NCBI GenBank assembly: GCA_946480525.1
Contig: CAMLLA010000032.1
Span: forward strand, 1 to 17,196
Length of the DNA stretch: 17,196 nucleotides
Direction of reading: 5' to 3'
Origin: an uncultured Asticcacaulis sp.
GTDB lineage: Bacteria; Pseudomonadota; Alphaproteobacteria; Caulobacterales; Caulobacteraceae
Under the pieces are notes generated by a model that searched no databases, was not told where the DNA came from, and saw only the letters and a list, made by a program, of their open reading frames with translations. The position numbers and the translations under genes are program-made. Below, piece by piece: positions 7,222 through 15,137 of this stretch (within the stretch, counting starts at the first letter, position 1; each line of letters begins with the position of its first letter).

Positions 7222-8124
7222 ATGCAAAAGGACGACAATGCTTGTCCCTCGTGCCAGCGCAGCCAGCTCGCGCTTCAATATGCTCTGACGAACCCGGAGT
7301 TCCATACCGCAAAGTGCAGGGATTGTGGGTTCGTAGCCATGCATCCGTATCCTTCGGACGCGTTTCTGGAACGGCATTACAAAGACCGTGAGCTTTATAA
7401 TTCTGAGGCCGATGAATCCGCCTATGCGAGGGCGGTCGCGGATCGGGCAAAGCTCATCGAAGGCCTTTTAAAACGCGCGGGAAAGGCGGGTGCGACCGGC
7501 AAGGCTGTTGATTTTGGCGCCGGCGCGGGCATCGGCGTGGCCGCCCAGATGTCCCTGGGCTTTAAGAGCCTTGGGATAGAGACAAACCCACACGCGCAGT
7601 CTGTCGGACGCCGCTTGTTCAACGCCGAAATTGTTGATTTGCGCCTTGATGAGATGCCTGGTGACCTTGCCTTGTTTACAGTTTTCGAGGTCTTGGAGCA
7701 CATAAAGTACCCTCGTGAATTTTTAGCGGCTGTTTGCGCACATATGGAAAAATCCGGGACCGTGCTTGGAACGGTACCGAACTATAATGGCCTGGCGCGT
7801 TATATTCGCGGCAAACACTCAATCGCGTTGGCCTGGCCCGAACACGTCAACCAGTTTACACGCGGCACACTGAGGCGAACGCTGGAAGAAGCGGGGCTGG
7901 ACGTGGTCTATATTGGATTTCCGCCACCTTACGGCGTCGTCTTTACCCTGGGCCTGCGCGCCTGGGTCCTGAAACATCTCAAGCCAAGTGCAGTGGCCAG
8001 GAAAACAGCGTCCGTCATTACCTGGATCAAGAAATACATCGCCTATCCCTTGCCCAATATGTTTGCGGAAAAGACCGGATTGCTTGGCCACGGCCTGGTC
8101 TTCGTCGCAACGCGGCGCGATTAA
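7222..8124 (+). CDS. Class I SAM-dependent methyltransferase with N-terminal zinc ribbon
   Basis: A 300-residue protein with a good AAGGAG site. Cysteines C8, C11, C32 and C35 (CPSC and CRDC) form a zinc-ribbon-like knuckle pair at the N-terminus. The methyltransferase core follows, with SAM motif VDFGAGAGIG (96-105), GIETN at the end of strand 2 and FEVLEHI (155-161), the form usual in Methyltransf_23-like enzymes. The C-terminal part (about 215-270) has hydrophobic helices that may lie against the membrane. Similar zinc-ribbon methyltransferases occur in polysaccharide and glycan clusters, where some modify sugars. It is about 67 nt downstream of the FkbM gene and probably co-transcribed. 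Its codons look slightly more AT-rich than in the flanking pse genes. Its end is 10 nt from the end of convergent pseF. Confidence 0.8.
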   Translation: MQKDDNACPSCQRSQLALQYALTNPEFHTAKCRDCGFVAMHPYPSDAFLERHYKDRELYNSEADESAYARAVADRAKLIEGLLKRAGKAGATGKAVDFGAGAGIGVAAQMSLGFKSLGIETNPHAQSVGRRLFNAEIVDLRLDEMPGDLALFTVFEVLEHIKYPREFLAAVCAHMEKSGTVLGTVPNYNGLARYIRGKHSIALAWPEHVNQFTRGTLRRTLEEAGLDVVYIGFPPPYGVVFTLGLRAWVLKHLKPSAVARKTASVITWIKKYIAYPLPNMFAEKTGLLGHGLVFVATRRD

Positions 8125-8134
8125 TGGTCGACTG

Positions 8135-8830
8135 CTACATTAAGCCCATCAGCACGCGGTAGGTGACCTCGGCGACCTCCCAATCCTCGGGCGTATCGAT
8201 GTCGACGACGTGGGTGCGCGGCAAGATGACCGGCGCCGAGATGGGCGAGAAGGCGACTTCCCCATTTACCCAGGCTTCCGACCAGCCCCAGTAGAACTGG
8301 GCCGCGTCATGGTAGGCGGGCTCGAGATCCTGTGACCGCCGGGTCAGGTTCTCAGGCCAGAACATCTCGACGCTGCCGTCCGGCGTCTGCTTCAGCGCGC
8401 GCTGGATGGGGAAGGGGAAGGAGGTCACGGAGAAGGCGAACCGGCGCCCGGGCTCCGACAGCCGCGCCCAGCCTTCGTTCAGCCGCGCCGGGTCGATCAG
8501 CGGCGCGGTGGCATAGATGCAGCAGGTGGCGTCAAAGGTGATGCCCCGGTCTCGGAACCATTGGATGGCGTGGACGACGACCGCGCCGGTGCCGGCATGA
8601 TCATTGGCCAGATCCGCCGGGCGCACGAACGGCGTCTCGGCGCCGTGCGCCCGCGCCACGTCGGCGATTTCCTCATCGTCGGTCGATACGATGATCGTAT
8701 CGAACAGCCCGCAGTCGCGCGCGGCCCGGATCGAATAGCTGATCATCGGCTGACCGTGGAACGGCTTGATATTCTTGCGCGGTATGCGTTTCGAGCCACC
8801 GCGCGCCGGAATGACGCAGAGCTTTTTCAC
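8135..8830 (-). CDS. pseF: CMP-pseudaminic acid synthetase (pseudaminic acid cytidylyltransferase)
   Basis: A 231-residue cytidylyltransferase that activates pseudaminic acid with CTP. The start is GTG at 8830 (encoding MKKLCVIPARGG). The nucleotide-binding signature IPARGGSKRIPRKNIK spans residues 7-22. The SKRIPRKNI version is that of PseF, where sialic acid NeuA enzymes usually have a SKGLP.KN-like version. Other conserved parts are GQPMISYSI (26-34), IIVSTDDEEIA, and the C-terminal DIDTPEDW. Length is normal for PseF. It lies 8 nt downstream of the acyl carrier protein gene on the same strand, so the two are probably co-transcribed from the divergent region 9061-9284. It is apart from pseB-C-I and from pseG. 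Confidence 0.95.
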   Translation of the reverse strand: MKKLCVIPARGGSKRIPRKNIKPFHGQPMISYSIRAARDCGLFDTIIVSTDDEEIADVARAHGAETPFVRPADLANDHAGTGAVVVHAIQWFRDRGITFDATCCIYATAPLIDPARLNEGWARLSEPGRRFAFSVTSFPFPIQRALKQTPDGSVEMFWPENLTRRSQDLEPAYHDAAQFYWGWSEAWVNGEVAFSPISAPVILPRTHVVDIDTPEDWEVAEVTYRVLMGLM

Positions 8831-8838
8831 TGGCCGGC

Positions 8839-9060
8839 TTACAGGCCGACGAGCGCGGCCAGGTCGTTGAGCGTCTTGGCGTCCTTCAGCTTTTCGCCGT
8901 CGACGATCTGGCCCAGGTCCGAATCGACCATGGCGACGAACGAAATGACTGACAGGCTGTCCCAGTTGCCGACATCGTCGATCTGTTCTTCGCCGGTCAG
9001 GCCCGACGGATCGGCTTCGAGGATTTCGGCGACGGCGGCGAAAAAGGCGGGCTTATCCAT
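8839..9060 (-). CDS. Acyl carrier protein (first of two)
   Basis: A 73-residue stand-alone carrier protein. The ATG at 9060 (MDKPAFFAAVAEIL) is chosen because AAGGA lies about 9 nt upstream and the open frame before it runs into the palindromic repeat at 9093-9138. The phosphopantetheine attachment site is S35 in VGNWDSLSVISFV, a variant of the usual D-S-L motif. The sequence is unlike housekeeping AcpP (it has a Trp just before the DSL) and resembles carrier proteins of specialised acylation or glycan clusters. Sharing a unit with pseF, and diverging from a KASIII gene, suggests that its acyl cargo is linked to nonulosonate modification. The acyl group is not known. Confidence 0.88.
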   Translation of the reverse strand: MDKPAFFAAVAEILEADPSGLTGEEQIDDVGNWDSLSVISFVAMVDSDLGQIVDGEKLKDAKTLNDLAALVGL

Positions 9061-9092
9061 AGATTTCAGTCCTTCATAGGAATAACGGTGGA

Positions 9093-9138
9093 GCATGCTT
9101 CGAAAAAGTGGACACCGGTTTTTTCGTGTCAAGCATGC
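9093..9138. repeat. Palindromic intergenic repeat (alphaproteobacterial CGAAAA-core type), copy B
   Basis: Outer arms GCATGCTT (9093-9100) and AAGCATGC (9131-9138) are perfect complements. The inner arms CGAAAAA (9101-9107) and TTTTTCG (9120-9126) pair next, leaving TGTC unpaired on one side. An alternative stem pairs GACAC (9111-9115) with GTGTC (9126-9130). Core, ends and the one-sided bulge match the element at 1435-1477 when one is read in reverse complement. It is in the divergent region upstream of the acyl carrier protein gene. Confidence 0.75.
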
Positions 9139-9284
9139 GACCACTAAGGAAACGAACTACGGTTAATGAAGCGCATTTCCGTCAACATTCCCTTAAACCA
9201 TAGATGCGAGGTTGAGCGCGAAGAGGTGATTGGCATTGCCTGCCGGAATCATCGAAAATCATCTGCGTCCAACCGGGAATATCC
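9139..9284. promoter_or_regulatory. Divergent promoter region between ACP-pseF and the KASIII operon
   Basis: This gap must hold promoters for the minus-strand ACP-pseF unit and the plus-strand KASIII-to-pseG operon, as no other gap in either unit is large enough. It is more AT-rich than the genes. I cannot name clear -35/-10 boxes. TTAA-containing stretches at 9162-9168 (GGTTAAT) and 9193-9200 (TTAAACCA) resemble CtrA half-sites but do not match the full TTAA-N7-TTAA form. The KASIII start has only a weak ribosome binding site (CGGGAA). Confidence 0.4.
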
Positions 9285-10352
9285 ATGACCGAAGCCGTAC
9301 TGAAAGGCGTTAGCGTCCGGGGCATCCGCGCCTGCGTCCCCGCTGTGTCGCGGACCCTGGAAGAAGAGGGGCTGATTCCCGATGCCGCGGAGCGTGAGCG
9401 TCTGATCGGCTCCATCGGCGTGCGGTCGCGCCGCATCGCCCGTTCCGACATCATGACCTCTGACCTGTGCCAGAAGGCGGCCGATGGTCTGATTGAGGAA
9501 CTGGGGTGGGAGCGCGACAGCATCGATGTGCTGATCATGGTGACGCAAAGCGCGGACTACGTCATTCCCGCCACGGCTTGCGCGCTGCAATCGCGCCTGG
9601 GGCTGGGATCCTGCCTGGCCTTCGATATCAATCTCGGCTGTTCGGGCTATGCCTACGGTCTGTGGACGGCAGCCAGCCTGATGCAGACGCTCAAAATCGC
9701 TGGCCGGCCTGCCCGCGCCCTGGTGCTGGCAGGCGACGTCTCGACCTCCAAGCTGCTCAAGGACGACCGCGCCACCGTGCCTCTGTTCGGCGACGCCGGC
9801 TCGGCGACGGCCTTGGAACTCGACCCCGCCGCCGCCGACATGTTCGGCGTCTTCGGCACCGATGGATCCGGCGCGGCCCACATCATGGTCGAGGCCGGCG
9901 CGCTGAAGCTGCCCTTGCTGCCGCCCGATGAACCGCATGACGCGGAAAAGGCGGCGGAGCTGTTCCGCAAGTCGCGTCTGCATCTCAATGGCACCGAGGT
10001 CTTCAACTTCACGCTCAAGAACGTGCCGGTCCTGGTCAAGTCGATTTTCGAGACATCAGGCTCGGCGATCGAAGACATCGACTACGTCCTGTTCCACCAG
10101 GCCAATGTCTTCATGCTCAATCACCTGCGCAAGAAATCGGGCCTGCCGGAAGACAAGGTGCCGATCGCGATGGAAACCTACGGCAACACATCCTCGGCCT
10201 CCATTCCGCTTACGATCGCCGACAAGCTGTCGGGCGAGTTCGATCGCGCGCGGCAAATTGTGCTGATGGGCTTTGGTGTGGGCTGGTCATGGAGCGCGAT
10301 GAAGCTGACCATGGGGCCGATGCCCGCACCGCAGGTCGTGGAATTCGACTGA
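9285..10352 (+). CDS. 3-oxoacyl-ACP synthase III (KASIII/FabH)-like ketosynthase
   Basis: A 355-residue KASIII-fold enzyme. The catalytic triad is complete: C119 in NLGCSGYAYGL, H271 in LFHQAN, N301 in GNTSSASIPL. The C-terminal GFGVGWSWSAM is also family-typical. KASIII enzymes join an acyl-CoA primer to malonyl-ACP with loss of CO2, or transfer acyl groups in specialised pathways. The primer cannot be told from sequence. It is somewhat longer than housekeeping FabH (about 320), with an inserted PLLPPDEPHDAEKAAELF segment before the HLNG motif. As the first gene of the long operon it is set against the divergent ACP-pseF unit. Its closest relative in the window is the damaged copy at 15134-16185. 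Confidence 0.9.
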   Translation: MTEAVLKGVSVRGIRACVPAVSRTLEEEGLIPDAAERERLIGSIGVRSRRIARSDIMTSDLCQKAADGLIEELGWERDSIDVLIMVTQSADYVIPATACALQSRLGLGSCLAFDINLGCSGYAYGLWTAASLMQTLKIAGRPARALVLAGDVSTSKLLKDDRATVPLFGDAGSATALELDPAAADMFGVFGTDGSGAAHIMVEAGALKLPLLPPDEPHDAEKAAELFRKSRLHLNGTEVFNFTLKNVPVLVKSIFETSGSAIEDIDYVLFHQANVFMLNHLRKKSGLPEDKVPIAMETYGNTSSASIPLTIADKLSGEFDRARQIVLMGFGVGWSWSAMKLTMGPMPAPQVVEFD

Positions 10353-10353
10353 C

Positions 10354-11472
10354 ATGGACGATGCCGCAGCCGTCACCACCTACCAGTCGCTGCTGGGCCA
10401 GATCCCGGCGGATCATTACTGGCGGCCGGATGTCCTGGCGGCGGAGATCGAGCACGTCTTCAAACCGTCATGGCTGTGCGTCGGCTTCGTCGAGGACCTG
10501 AGGAACGACCGCGACTTCGTGACGGCGCAGCTCGGTCCGCACAGCATCGTCGTGCAGAATTTCGGCGGGCAATTGCGCGCCTTTCGAAATGTCTGTTCGC
10601 ATCGCTTCTCGAAGATCCAGTGCGAGAAGTCCGGCAACCGCGTCCTGCAATGTCCTTATCACGGTTGGACCTACGACGAGGGCGGCAAGCCGATCGGCAT
10701 CCCGCTCAACAAACAGAGTTTCGGCCTGAACGAAGCGGACAAGTCGGCGCTGGCCCTGCAATCCTATGCGCTGGAAACCGTCGGCCATTTCGTCTTCGTG
10801 CGAATGACGTCGGAAGGGCCGGACCTGAAGACCTTCCTCGGCAGCTTTTATGACGACCTTCAGCACGTCTCCGAAGTCTGTCCCGACCGGTTCGAAAGCG
10901 AGTCGTACGACTGGGCCGCCAACTGGAAGCTCGGCATGGACAATGCTGCCGAGGGCTACCACGTGCCGCTGGTGCACGCCGACAGCTTCGGCCTGATCCT
11001 CAGCATCGACCTGGCGATTTCGACCGACGCCGACCACAGCCGCTATGTCGGCAGGCTGAAGGAACGCTCGATCAAATGGTGGGCCAATGTCGGCAAGAGC
11101 ATCAAACTCGAGCCGTCGACCGTCTATCCCGAATACGGCAATTTCCTCATCTTTCCGAACATCGTCGTCACCTTCTCGGCCGGCAGTTTCCTGACCTTCC
11201 AGACCTTCGACCCGGTCGGACCGGAAAACCTGCGGATCAACTCGACCTCATGGCTGGCCAGGAACAATGGCCGGGCGGCGCGCGGCCTTGTGATCGACAG
11301 CCTGAAGGCCTTCTCAGCCCAGGTGCGTAACGAAGACGCCGCCATCTGTGCGGTCGCCCAGGCCGGCACGCGCGAGGCCGGGACCCGCGCGCCGCTGTTG
11401 GGCGAACTGGAAGGCCGTATTGCCCATTTCCAGAAGGCCTATGCCCGCCACATGGAGACCGCGCATGTTTAA
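10354..11472 (+). CDS. Rieske non-heme iron oxygenase, alpha-subunit type
   Basis: A 372-residue protein whose start is 1 nt after the KASIII stop. The Rieske [2Fe-2S] ligands are C81 and H83 (NVCSHRF) and C100 and H103 (QCPYHGW). The C-terminal catalytic domain has [19 protein letters not shown] (190-208), giving iron ligands H203 and H208, with D328 in RNEDAAIC the likely carboxylate ligand. E200 stands where ring-hydroxylating dioxygenases have a bridging Asp; Glu at this place is known in carnitine monooxygenase CntA and relatives. No ferredoxin or reductase gene is in the window, so electrons must come from partners elsewhere. In this operon it probably hydroxylates or demethylates an acyl or sugar intermediate; the substrate is unknown. 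Confidence 0.9.
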   Translation: MDDAAAVTTYQSLLGQIPADHYWRPDVLAAEIEHVFKPSWLCVGFVEDLRNDRDFVTAQLGPHSIVVQNFGGQLRAFRNVCSHRFSKIQCEKSGNRVLQCPYHGWTYDEGGKPIGIPLNKQSFGLNEADKSALALQSYALETVGHFVFVRMTSEGPDLKTFLGSFYDDLQHVSEVCPDRFESESYDWAANWKLGMDNAAEGYHVPLVHADSFGLILSIDLAISTDADHSRYVGRLKERSIKWWANVGKSIKLEPSTVYPEYGNFLIFPNIVVTFSAGSFLTFQTFDPVGPENLRINSTSWLARNNGRAARGLVIDSLKAFSAQVRNEDAAICAVAQAGTREAGTRAPLLGELEGRIAHFQKAYARHMETAHV

Positions 11473-12220
11473 TCCCATGTCCCTGGAAGGACGCACCATA
11501 CTCGTCACGGGCGCCACCTCCGGCATCGGCAAGGCCACGGCCATTTACCTGGCGAAGCTCGGCGCGCGGATCGTCGCTTCGGGGCGCAATGAAGAGCGGC
11601 TGGCTGAAGTCGTGGGCCTGCTGGAGGGTGAAGGCCATATCGGCCGCACCTTCGACCTGGCGCAACTTGACGCCATCGTGCCGTGGATGAAGGCGCTGTG
11701 CGCCGAGACCGGGCCGCTCAACGGTATCGCCCATTGCGCCGGTGTTCAGGCGACGAAGCCCATCCAGGCGATAAATCCCACCTTCGTCATGGACGTTCTG
11801 ACGCAGAATCTCGGCGCCTCGCTGATGCTGGCCCAGGCCTTCCGGCTCAAGGCCTGCCACGGCGTAAATGCCTCGCTCGTCTATGTCTCGTCGTCGGCGG
11901 CGCTGAAGACCGCGCCCGGCAATGTCGTCTACGCCTCGTCCAAGGGCGGCATCGTGTCAGCCGTCAAAGGCCTGGGTGTCGAACTTGTGCGCGATGGCGT
12001 GCGGGTCAATGCGGTCGCGCCGGCCATGGTCGACACGCCCATGTCCGACCAGTTCCGCACCATCCTGTCCGAAGAAAACTTCAAGCGCGTCGTCGACATG
12101 CATCCGCTGGGCCTGGGTCAACCGGACGATGTCGCCGCGGCCATCGCCTTCCTGCTGGCGGACACCTCGCGCTGGATCACCGGGTCGATCCTCAATGTCG
12201 ATGGAGGCTTCCTGGCATGA
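11465..12220 (+). CDS. SDR-family oxidoreductase (first of two)
   Basis: A 251-residue classical short-chain dehydrogenase. The cofactor motif is TGATSGIG (15-22), the NNAG position reads HCAG (90-93), the catalytic residues are a Ser in VSSSAA (142-144) with Y156 and K160 (YASSK), and the end is NVDGGF. RN at 41-42 after strand 2 is compatible with NADP(H). The start ATG overlaps the Rieske stop (ATGTTTAA), so translation is coupled. Likely chemistry is 3-ketoacyl reduction or oxidation of a secondary alcohol; the operon suggests an ACP- or CoA-linked substrate. The HCAG replacement is a mild departure from the usual Asn-Asn-Ala-Gly. Confidence 0.88.
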   Translation: MFNPMSLEGRTILVTGATSGIGKATAIYLAKLGARIVASGRNEERLAEVVGLLEGEGHIGRTFDLAQLDAIVPWMKALCAETGPLNGIAHCAGVQATKPIQAINPTFVMDVLTQNLGASLMLAQAFRLKACHGVNASLVYVSSSAALKTAPGNVVYASSKGGIVSAVKGLGVELVRDGVRVNAVAPAMVDTPMSDQFRTILSEENFKRVVDMHPLGLGQPDDVAAAIAFLLADTSRWITGSILNVDGGFLA

Positions 12221-13032
12221 CCGCCGCCGTGAAGCCATCGCGCCGGATCGCTCTGTCGCTATGCGAAACCCACAGCCATGGCCCTTTGAGCTACCTGGAA
12301 ATGGGTCGTGTCGATGGGCCGTGCGTGCTCTTCCTGCATGGGTTCGGCGCCGATCTGCTGACCTGGCAGCTTTGTCTTGTGCCGCTGGCGTCGCAGTACC
12401 GTATCGTCGCCGTCGACCTGCCGGGCCACGGCCGCACGACCGCCGATGTCGGCGAAGCCTCCCTGGCCTTCATGACCGGCTGGCTGGACGAAGCCTTCGA
12501 TGCGCTGGATATCCGCGACGCCCACGTCGTCGGGCACTCCATGGGCGCCAAGATCGCGCTTGGCTTTGCCCTGTCACACCCTGAGCGCGTTGCGTCCCTG
12601 GGTCTGATTTCCCCGGCCGGGCTGGGGGGCGACTTCCACCACGACCGGCTGGACGCTTTTCTCAACGACACGGGCCATGCCGAAGCCCTGGCTGAACATC
12701 TCCTGGGCCCGCAAAGCGCCAACCTTGTGCCTGGGCTTGTCCGTTCGCTGACGGAAGCGGCGCGGGCCGACGACCGGCGTGACGCCCTGCAGCGTTTGCT
12801 GGGGCAGGCCCGGACTTATGGTCTCGCCCTGTCTCCGGAGGGCTTTGACTGGTCGAAGATCCGCGTTCCGGTCATGATCCTGTGGGGCGGCAGCGACCGG
12901 CTGATTCCCATGCCCGCCGCGCACCGCCTGCCACCGCGCAGCACACTGCATGTCCTCGACGGTATCGGCCACCTGCCGCACATGGAAGCCTCCGGCGCCG
13001 TCGTTTCCGCTTTGAAAGAGTTTCTACCGTGA
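12217..13032 (+). CDS. Alpha/beta hydrolase
   Basis: A 271-residue alpha/beta hydrolase starting inside an ATGA overlap with the SDR stop. The oxyanion stretch is LFLHGFGAD (38-46), the nucleophile elbow GHSMG with S108, then D227 (GGSDRLIP) and H252 (GIGHLPHME), so the triad is intact. A short cap region is present at about 135-200. The general form is that of MhpC/acetoin-cluster-type hydrolases, which act on esters, thioesters or C-C bonds. Between an SDR and an acyl carrier protein it may release or edit an acyl-ACP, or transfer the acyl group, but no substrate can be assigned. Confidence 0.88.
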   Translation: MTAAVKPSRRIALSLCETHSHGPLSYLEMGRVDGPCVLFLHGFGADLLTWQLCLVPLASQYRIVAVDLPGHGRTTADVGEASLAFMTGWLDEAFDALDIRDAHVVGHSMGAKIALGFALSHPERVASLGLISPAGLGGDFHHDRLDAFLNDTGHAEALAEHLLGPQSANLVPGLVRSLTEAARADDRRDALQRLLGQARTYGLALSPEGFDWSKIRVPVMILWGGSDRLIPMPAAHRLPPRSTLHVLDGIGHLPHMEASGAVVSALKEFLP

Positions 13033-13265
13033 CAGCCCTTGCCCTGATCCAGACCGAACTGACGCAGATGCTTCGCGACAAGGGGGCGGAAACCGGCGAC
13101 ATCACCGCCGACACGCCGCTGCTCAACGGGCCGTTCGATATCGACAGCCTTGATCTGGCGACCCTGGTGGTGACGTTAGAGGAAAAGACCGGTCTGACGC
13201 CCTTTGCTGGCGGCTTTGTCCTGTTTCATACCGCGGGAGAACTGGCCGCGCTGTTCGGCGGCTGA
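13029..13265 (+). CDS. Acyl carrier protein (second of two)
   Basis: A 78-residue carrier protein. It starts with GTG in a GTGA overlap with the hydrolase stop; the long open frame upstream is the shadow of the hydrolase. The phosphopantetheine serine is S40 in PFDIDSLDLATLVV, matching the usual D-S-L-D motif. It differs clearly from the first carrier protein at 8839-9060, so the locus has two distinct carriers. The adenylate-forming ligase begins 1 nt after its stop, which makes it the likely acceptor for that ligase. Confidence 0.88.
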   Translation: MTALALIQTELTQMLRDKGAETGDITADTPLLNGPFDIDSLDLATLVVTLEEKTGLTPFAGGFVLFHTAGELAALFGG

Positions 13266-13266
13266 G

Positions 13267-14394
13267 ATGGTGGCGATCCTCGATTCCCGTTTCGAGCTTA
13301 TCGGTACGCGGACGCTCAGGGCTGACGCCCTGACGCCGAAGGGCGGTGTCGTCGACATCGCCAGGGCCGGCACGCGCGGCGTGATCGGAGCGCTTCTGGC
13401 GGCCGAAGCGGGCGAGGATGCCTGGCTGTTGCGCGATCCTTCGTCTCCACCCTCAACCGAAAGCGGCGGCGGGATGCTGTGGCTGCAAACCTCGGGCACG
13501 ACAGGCGCACCGAAGTGGGCGGGGTACAGGGTCTCAAGTCTGGCGGCGCGTATCGTCGCGGGAAAGGGCGAACGCGCGCGCTGGCTCCTGACCTACAATC
13601 CCGGCGCCTTTGCCGGCGTTCAGGTCATCCTGTCGGCCATGATCGGCGGCCATGCCCTGGTGGCGCCGGCGCCGGGCGCACCGGTATCCGAAATGGCGCG
13701 TATCGCCGTAAGCACACAGGTCACGCACGTTTCCGGCACGCCGACCTTCTGGCGCGCCTTCCTGATGGCGCTCGGCGACGCCGACCTGCCCTTGCGCAGC
13801 ATCACGCTGGGCGGTGAAGCCGTCGACCAGCCCCTGCTCGACAGCCTGAAAGTGCGCTTCCCAGAAGCAAAACTGCGTCACATCTACGCGACGACCGAGG
13901 TTGGCGCCGTCTTCAGCGTGTCGGACGGCCGCGCCGGCTTTCCGCGCGACTGGCTCTATCAGCCGCTTAACGGCTTGAAACTTACCCTGTCGGCGGACGA
14001 CACCCTGCGCGTCGAAAACCCGAAAGCCTCAGGCACGGCTGCCGGGCAGATCTGGGACACCGGGGATGTCGTCGAACTGTCCGGCGACCGCGTCCTGTTC
14101 AAGGGCCGCAAGGACGCCATGGTCAATGTCGGCGGCGTCAAGGTCTTCCCCGAGACGGTCGAAGCCCATCTGATGGCGTTGCCGTTCATTCAGGATGTGC
14201 GGGTGACCCCCAAGCCCAATCCGATCACCGGCCACGTGCTGATGGCTGACATTGTTTTGAAACCTTTTTCCGGTGAAGTCGAATCCGAGATAAAAGGTCA
14301 TCTGGCGACCCTGCCACGGGCGGCGCGTCCGGCGTCACTGCGGTTCGTCGATGCGCTGGATATCGGGGCGACAGGCAAGAAGTTGAGGACATGA
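13267..14394 (+). CDS. Short class I adenylate-forming (AMP-dependent) acyl ligase
   Basis: A 375-residue ANL-superfamily enzyme that should activate a carboxylic acid as acyl-AMP and load it on a thiol. Core motifs are in order: LQTSGTTGAPKW (73-84, ATP loop), LGGEA (181-185), YATTE (207-211), WDTGDV (263-268), KGRKDAMVNVGGVKVFP (279-295, hinge and A8) and GATGKKLR (368-374) with the catalytic Lys at 371. It is much shorter than the 500-plus residues of usual acyl-CoA ligases: only about 70 residues precede the ATP loop, so most of the N-terminal subdomain is missing. No frame disruption is evident. The adjacent carrier protein (1-nt gap) is the probable thiol partner. Confidence 0.88.
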   Translation: MVAILDSRFELIGTRTLRADALTPKGGVVDIARAGTRGVIGALLAAEAGEDAWLLRDPSSPPSTESGGGMLWLQTSGTTGAPKWAGYRVSSLAARIVAGKGERARWLLTYNPGAFAGVQVILSAMIGGHALVAPAPGAPVSEMARIAVSTQVTHVSGTPTFWRAFLMALGDADLPLRSITLGGEAVDQPLLDSLKVRFPEAKLRHIYATTEVGAVFSVSDGRAGFPRDWLYQPLNGLKLTLSADDTLRVENPKASGTAAGQIWDTGDVVELSGDRVLFKGRKDAMVNVGGVKVFPETVEAHLMALPFIQDVRVTPKPNPITGHVLMADIVLKPFSGEVESEIKGHLATLPRAARPASLRFVDALDIGATGKKLRT

Positions 14395-15137
14395 CAGAGG
14401 GCGCATCGAAATGGCTGATGCTGAGCGGGGTGAGCCGGGGGCTCGGCCTTGCGCTGGCGCGCGACCTGCTGGCGCGAGGCTACGGCGTCGCCGGATGCAG
14501 CACCAGCTTCAATGACGACCTGAAAGCCCTGGTCGACGTCCACGACGGCAAGTTCCTGTGGGCCGGTGTCGATATGGGCGATACGGCGGCGATCGAGGCC
14601 TTCGTCACCCAGTCCACCCATCATTTCGGCGGTCAGCGTCTGTGGGGCATTGTCAACAATGCGGGCATGTCGGTCGAAGGCATCCTGTCGACCCTGCCGG
14701 TAACCGATATCGAAAAGGTTCTCCAGGTCAACCTGACCGGCGCCATCTGTCTGGCGCGCGCAGGTCTGCGCCAGATGATGAAGACGCGCAAACCCGGCCG
14801 GGTCATCAACATCTCTTCCATCACCGGGTCGCGCGGCTATACCGGCCTGACCGCCTACGCGGCGTCGAAGGCCGGGATGGACGGCTTTACCCGCGCCCTG
14901 TCGCGCGAGGTCGGACGACTGGGCATCACCGTCAATTCGGTCGCGCCCGGCTACATGAAGACCGCCCTGTCCGAGGGGCTGGACGACAAGCAGCTCGATC
15001 AGATCGTCCGGCGCACACCGCTCGGCCGCCTGTGCGAGTTGTCGGACGTCGTGCACCTCGTCCGCTTCCTGCTGTCGGAGGACGCCGCCTTCATCACCGG
15101 CCAGGTCCTGACGGTCGACGGAGGGCTGACCAGTTGA
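14391..15137 (+). CDS. SDR-family oxidoreductase, FabG-like (second of two)
   Basis: A 248-residue classical SDR with SGVSRGLG (12-19) as cofactor loop, NNAG (89-92), ISS (141-143), Y156 and K160 (YAASK), and the closing TVDGGL. It is of the 3-oxoacyl-ACP reductase type, expected to reduce a 3-ketoacyl-ACP with NADPH. The ATG overlaps the ligase stop (ATGA), and its own stop overlaps the TTG of the next gene, so it is in a translationally coupled chain. With a KASIII and an ACP in the same operon, a 3-hydroxyacyl-ACP is the likely product. Confidence 0.9.
   Translation: MTEGASKWLMLSGVSRGLGLALARDLLARGYGVAGCSTSFNDDLKALVDVHDGKFLWAGVDMGDTAAIEAFVTQSTHHFGGQRLWGIVNNAGMSVEGILSTLPVTDIEKVLQVNLTGAICLARAGLRQMMKTRKPGRVINISSITGSRGYTGLTAYAASKAGMDGFTRALSREVGRLGITVNSVAPGYMKTALSEGLDDKQLDQIVRRTPLGRLCELSDVVHLVRFLLSEDAAFITGQVLTVDGGLTS

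Noticed and set aside
9160..9200. CtrA binding site between the divergent operons
   Set aside because: TTAA-like boxes are present, but TTAAACCAT has an extra A and the pair does not fit TTAA-N7-TTAA; kept only as a remark in the promoter region entry.
9225..9260. Sigma-54 type promoter (TTGGCATTGCC) before the KASIII operon
   Set aside because: The GG and GC doublets do not have the required 10-nt spacing.
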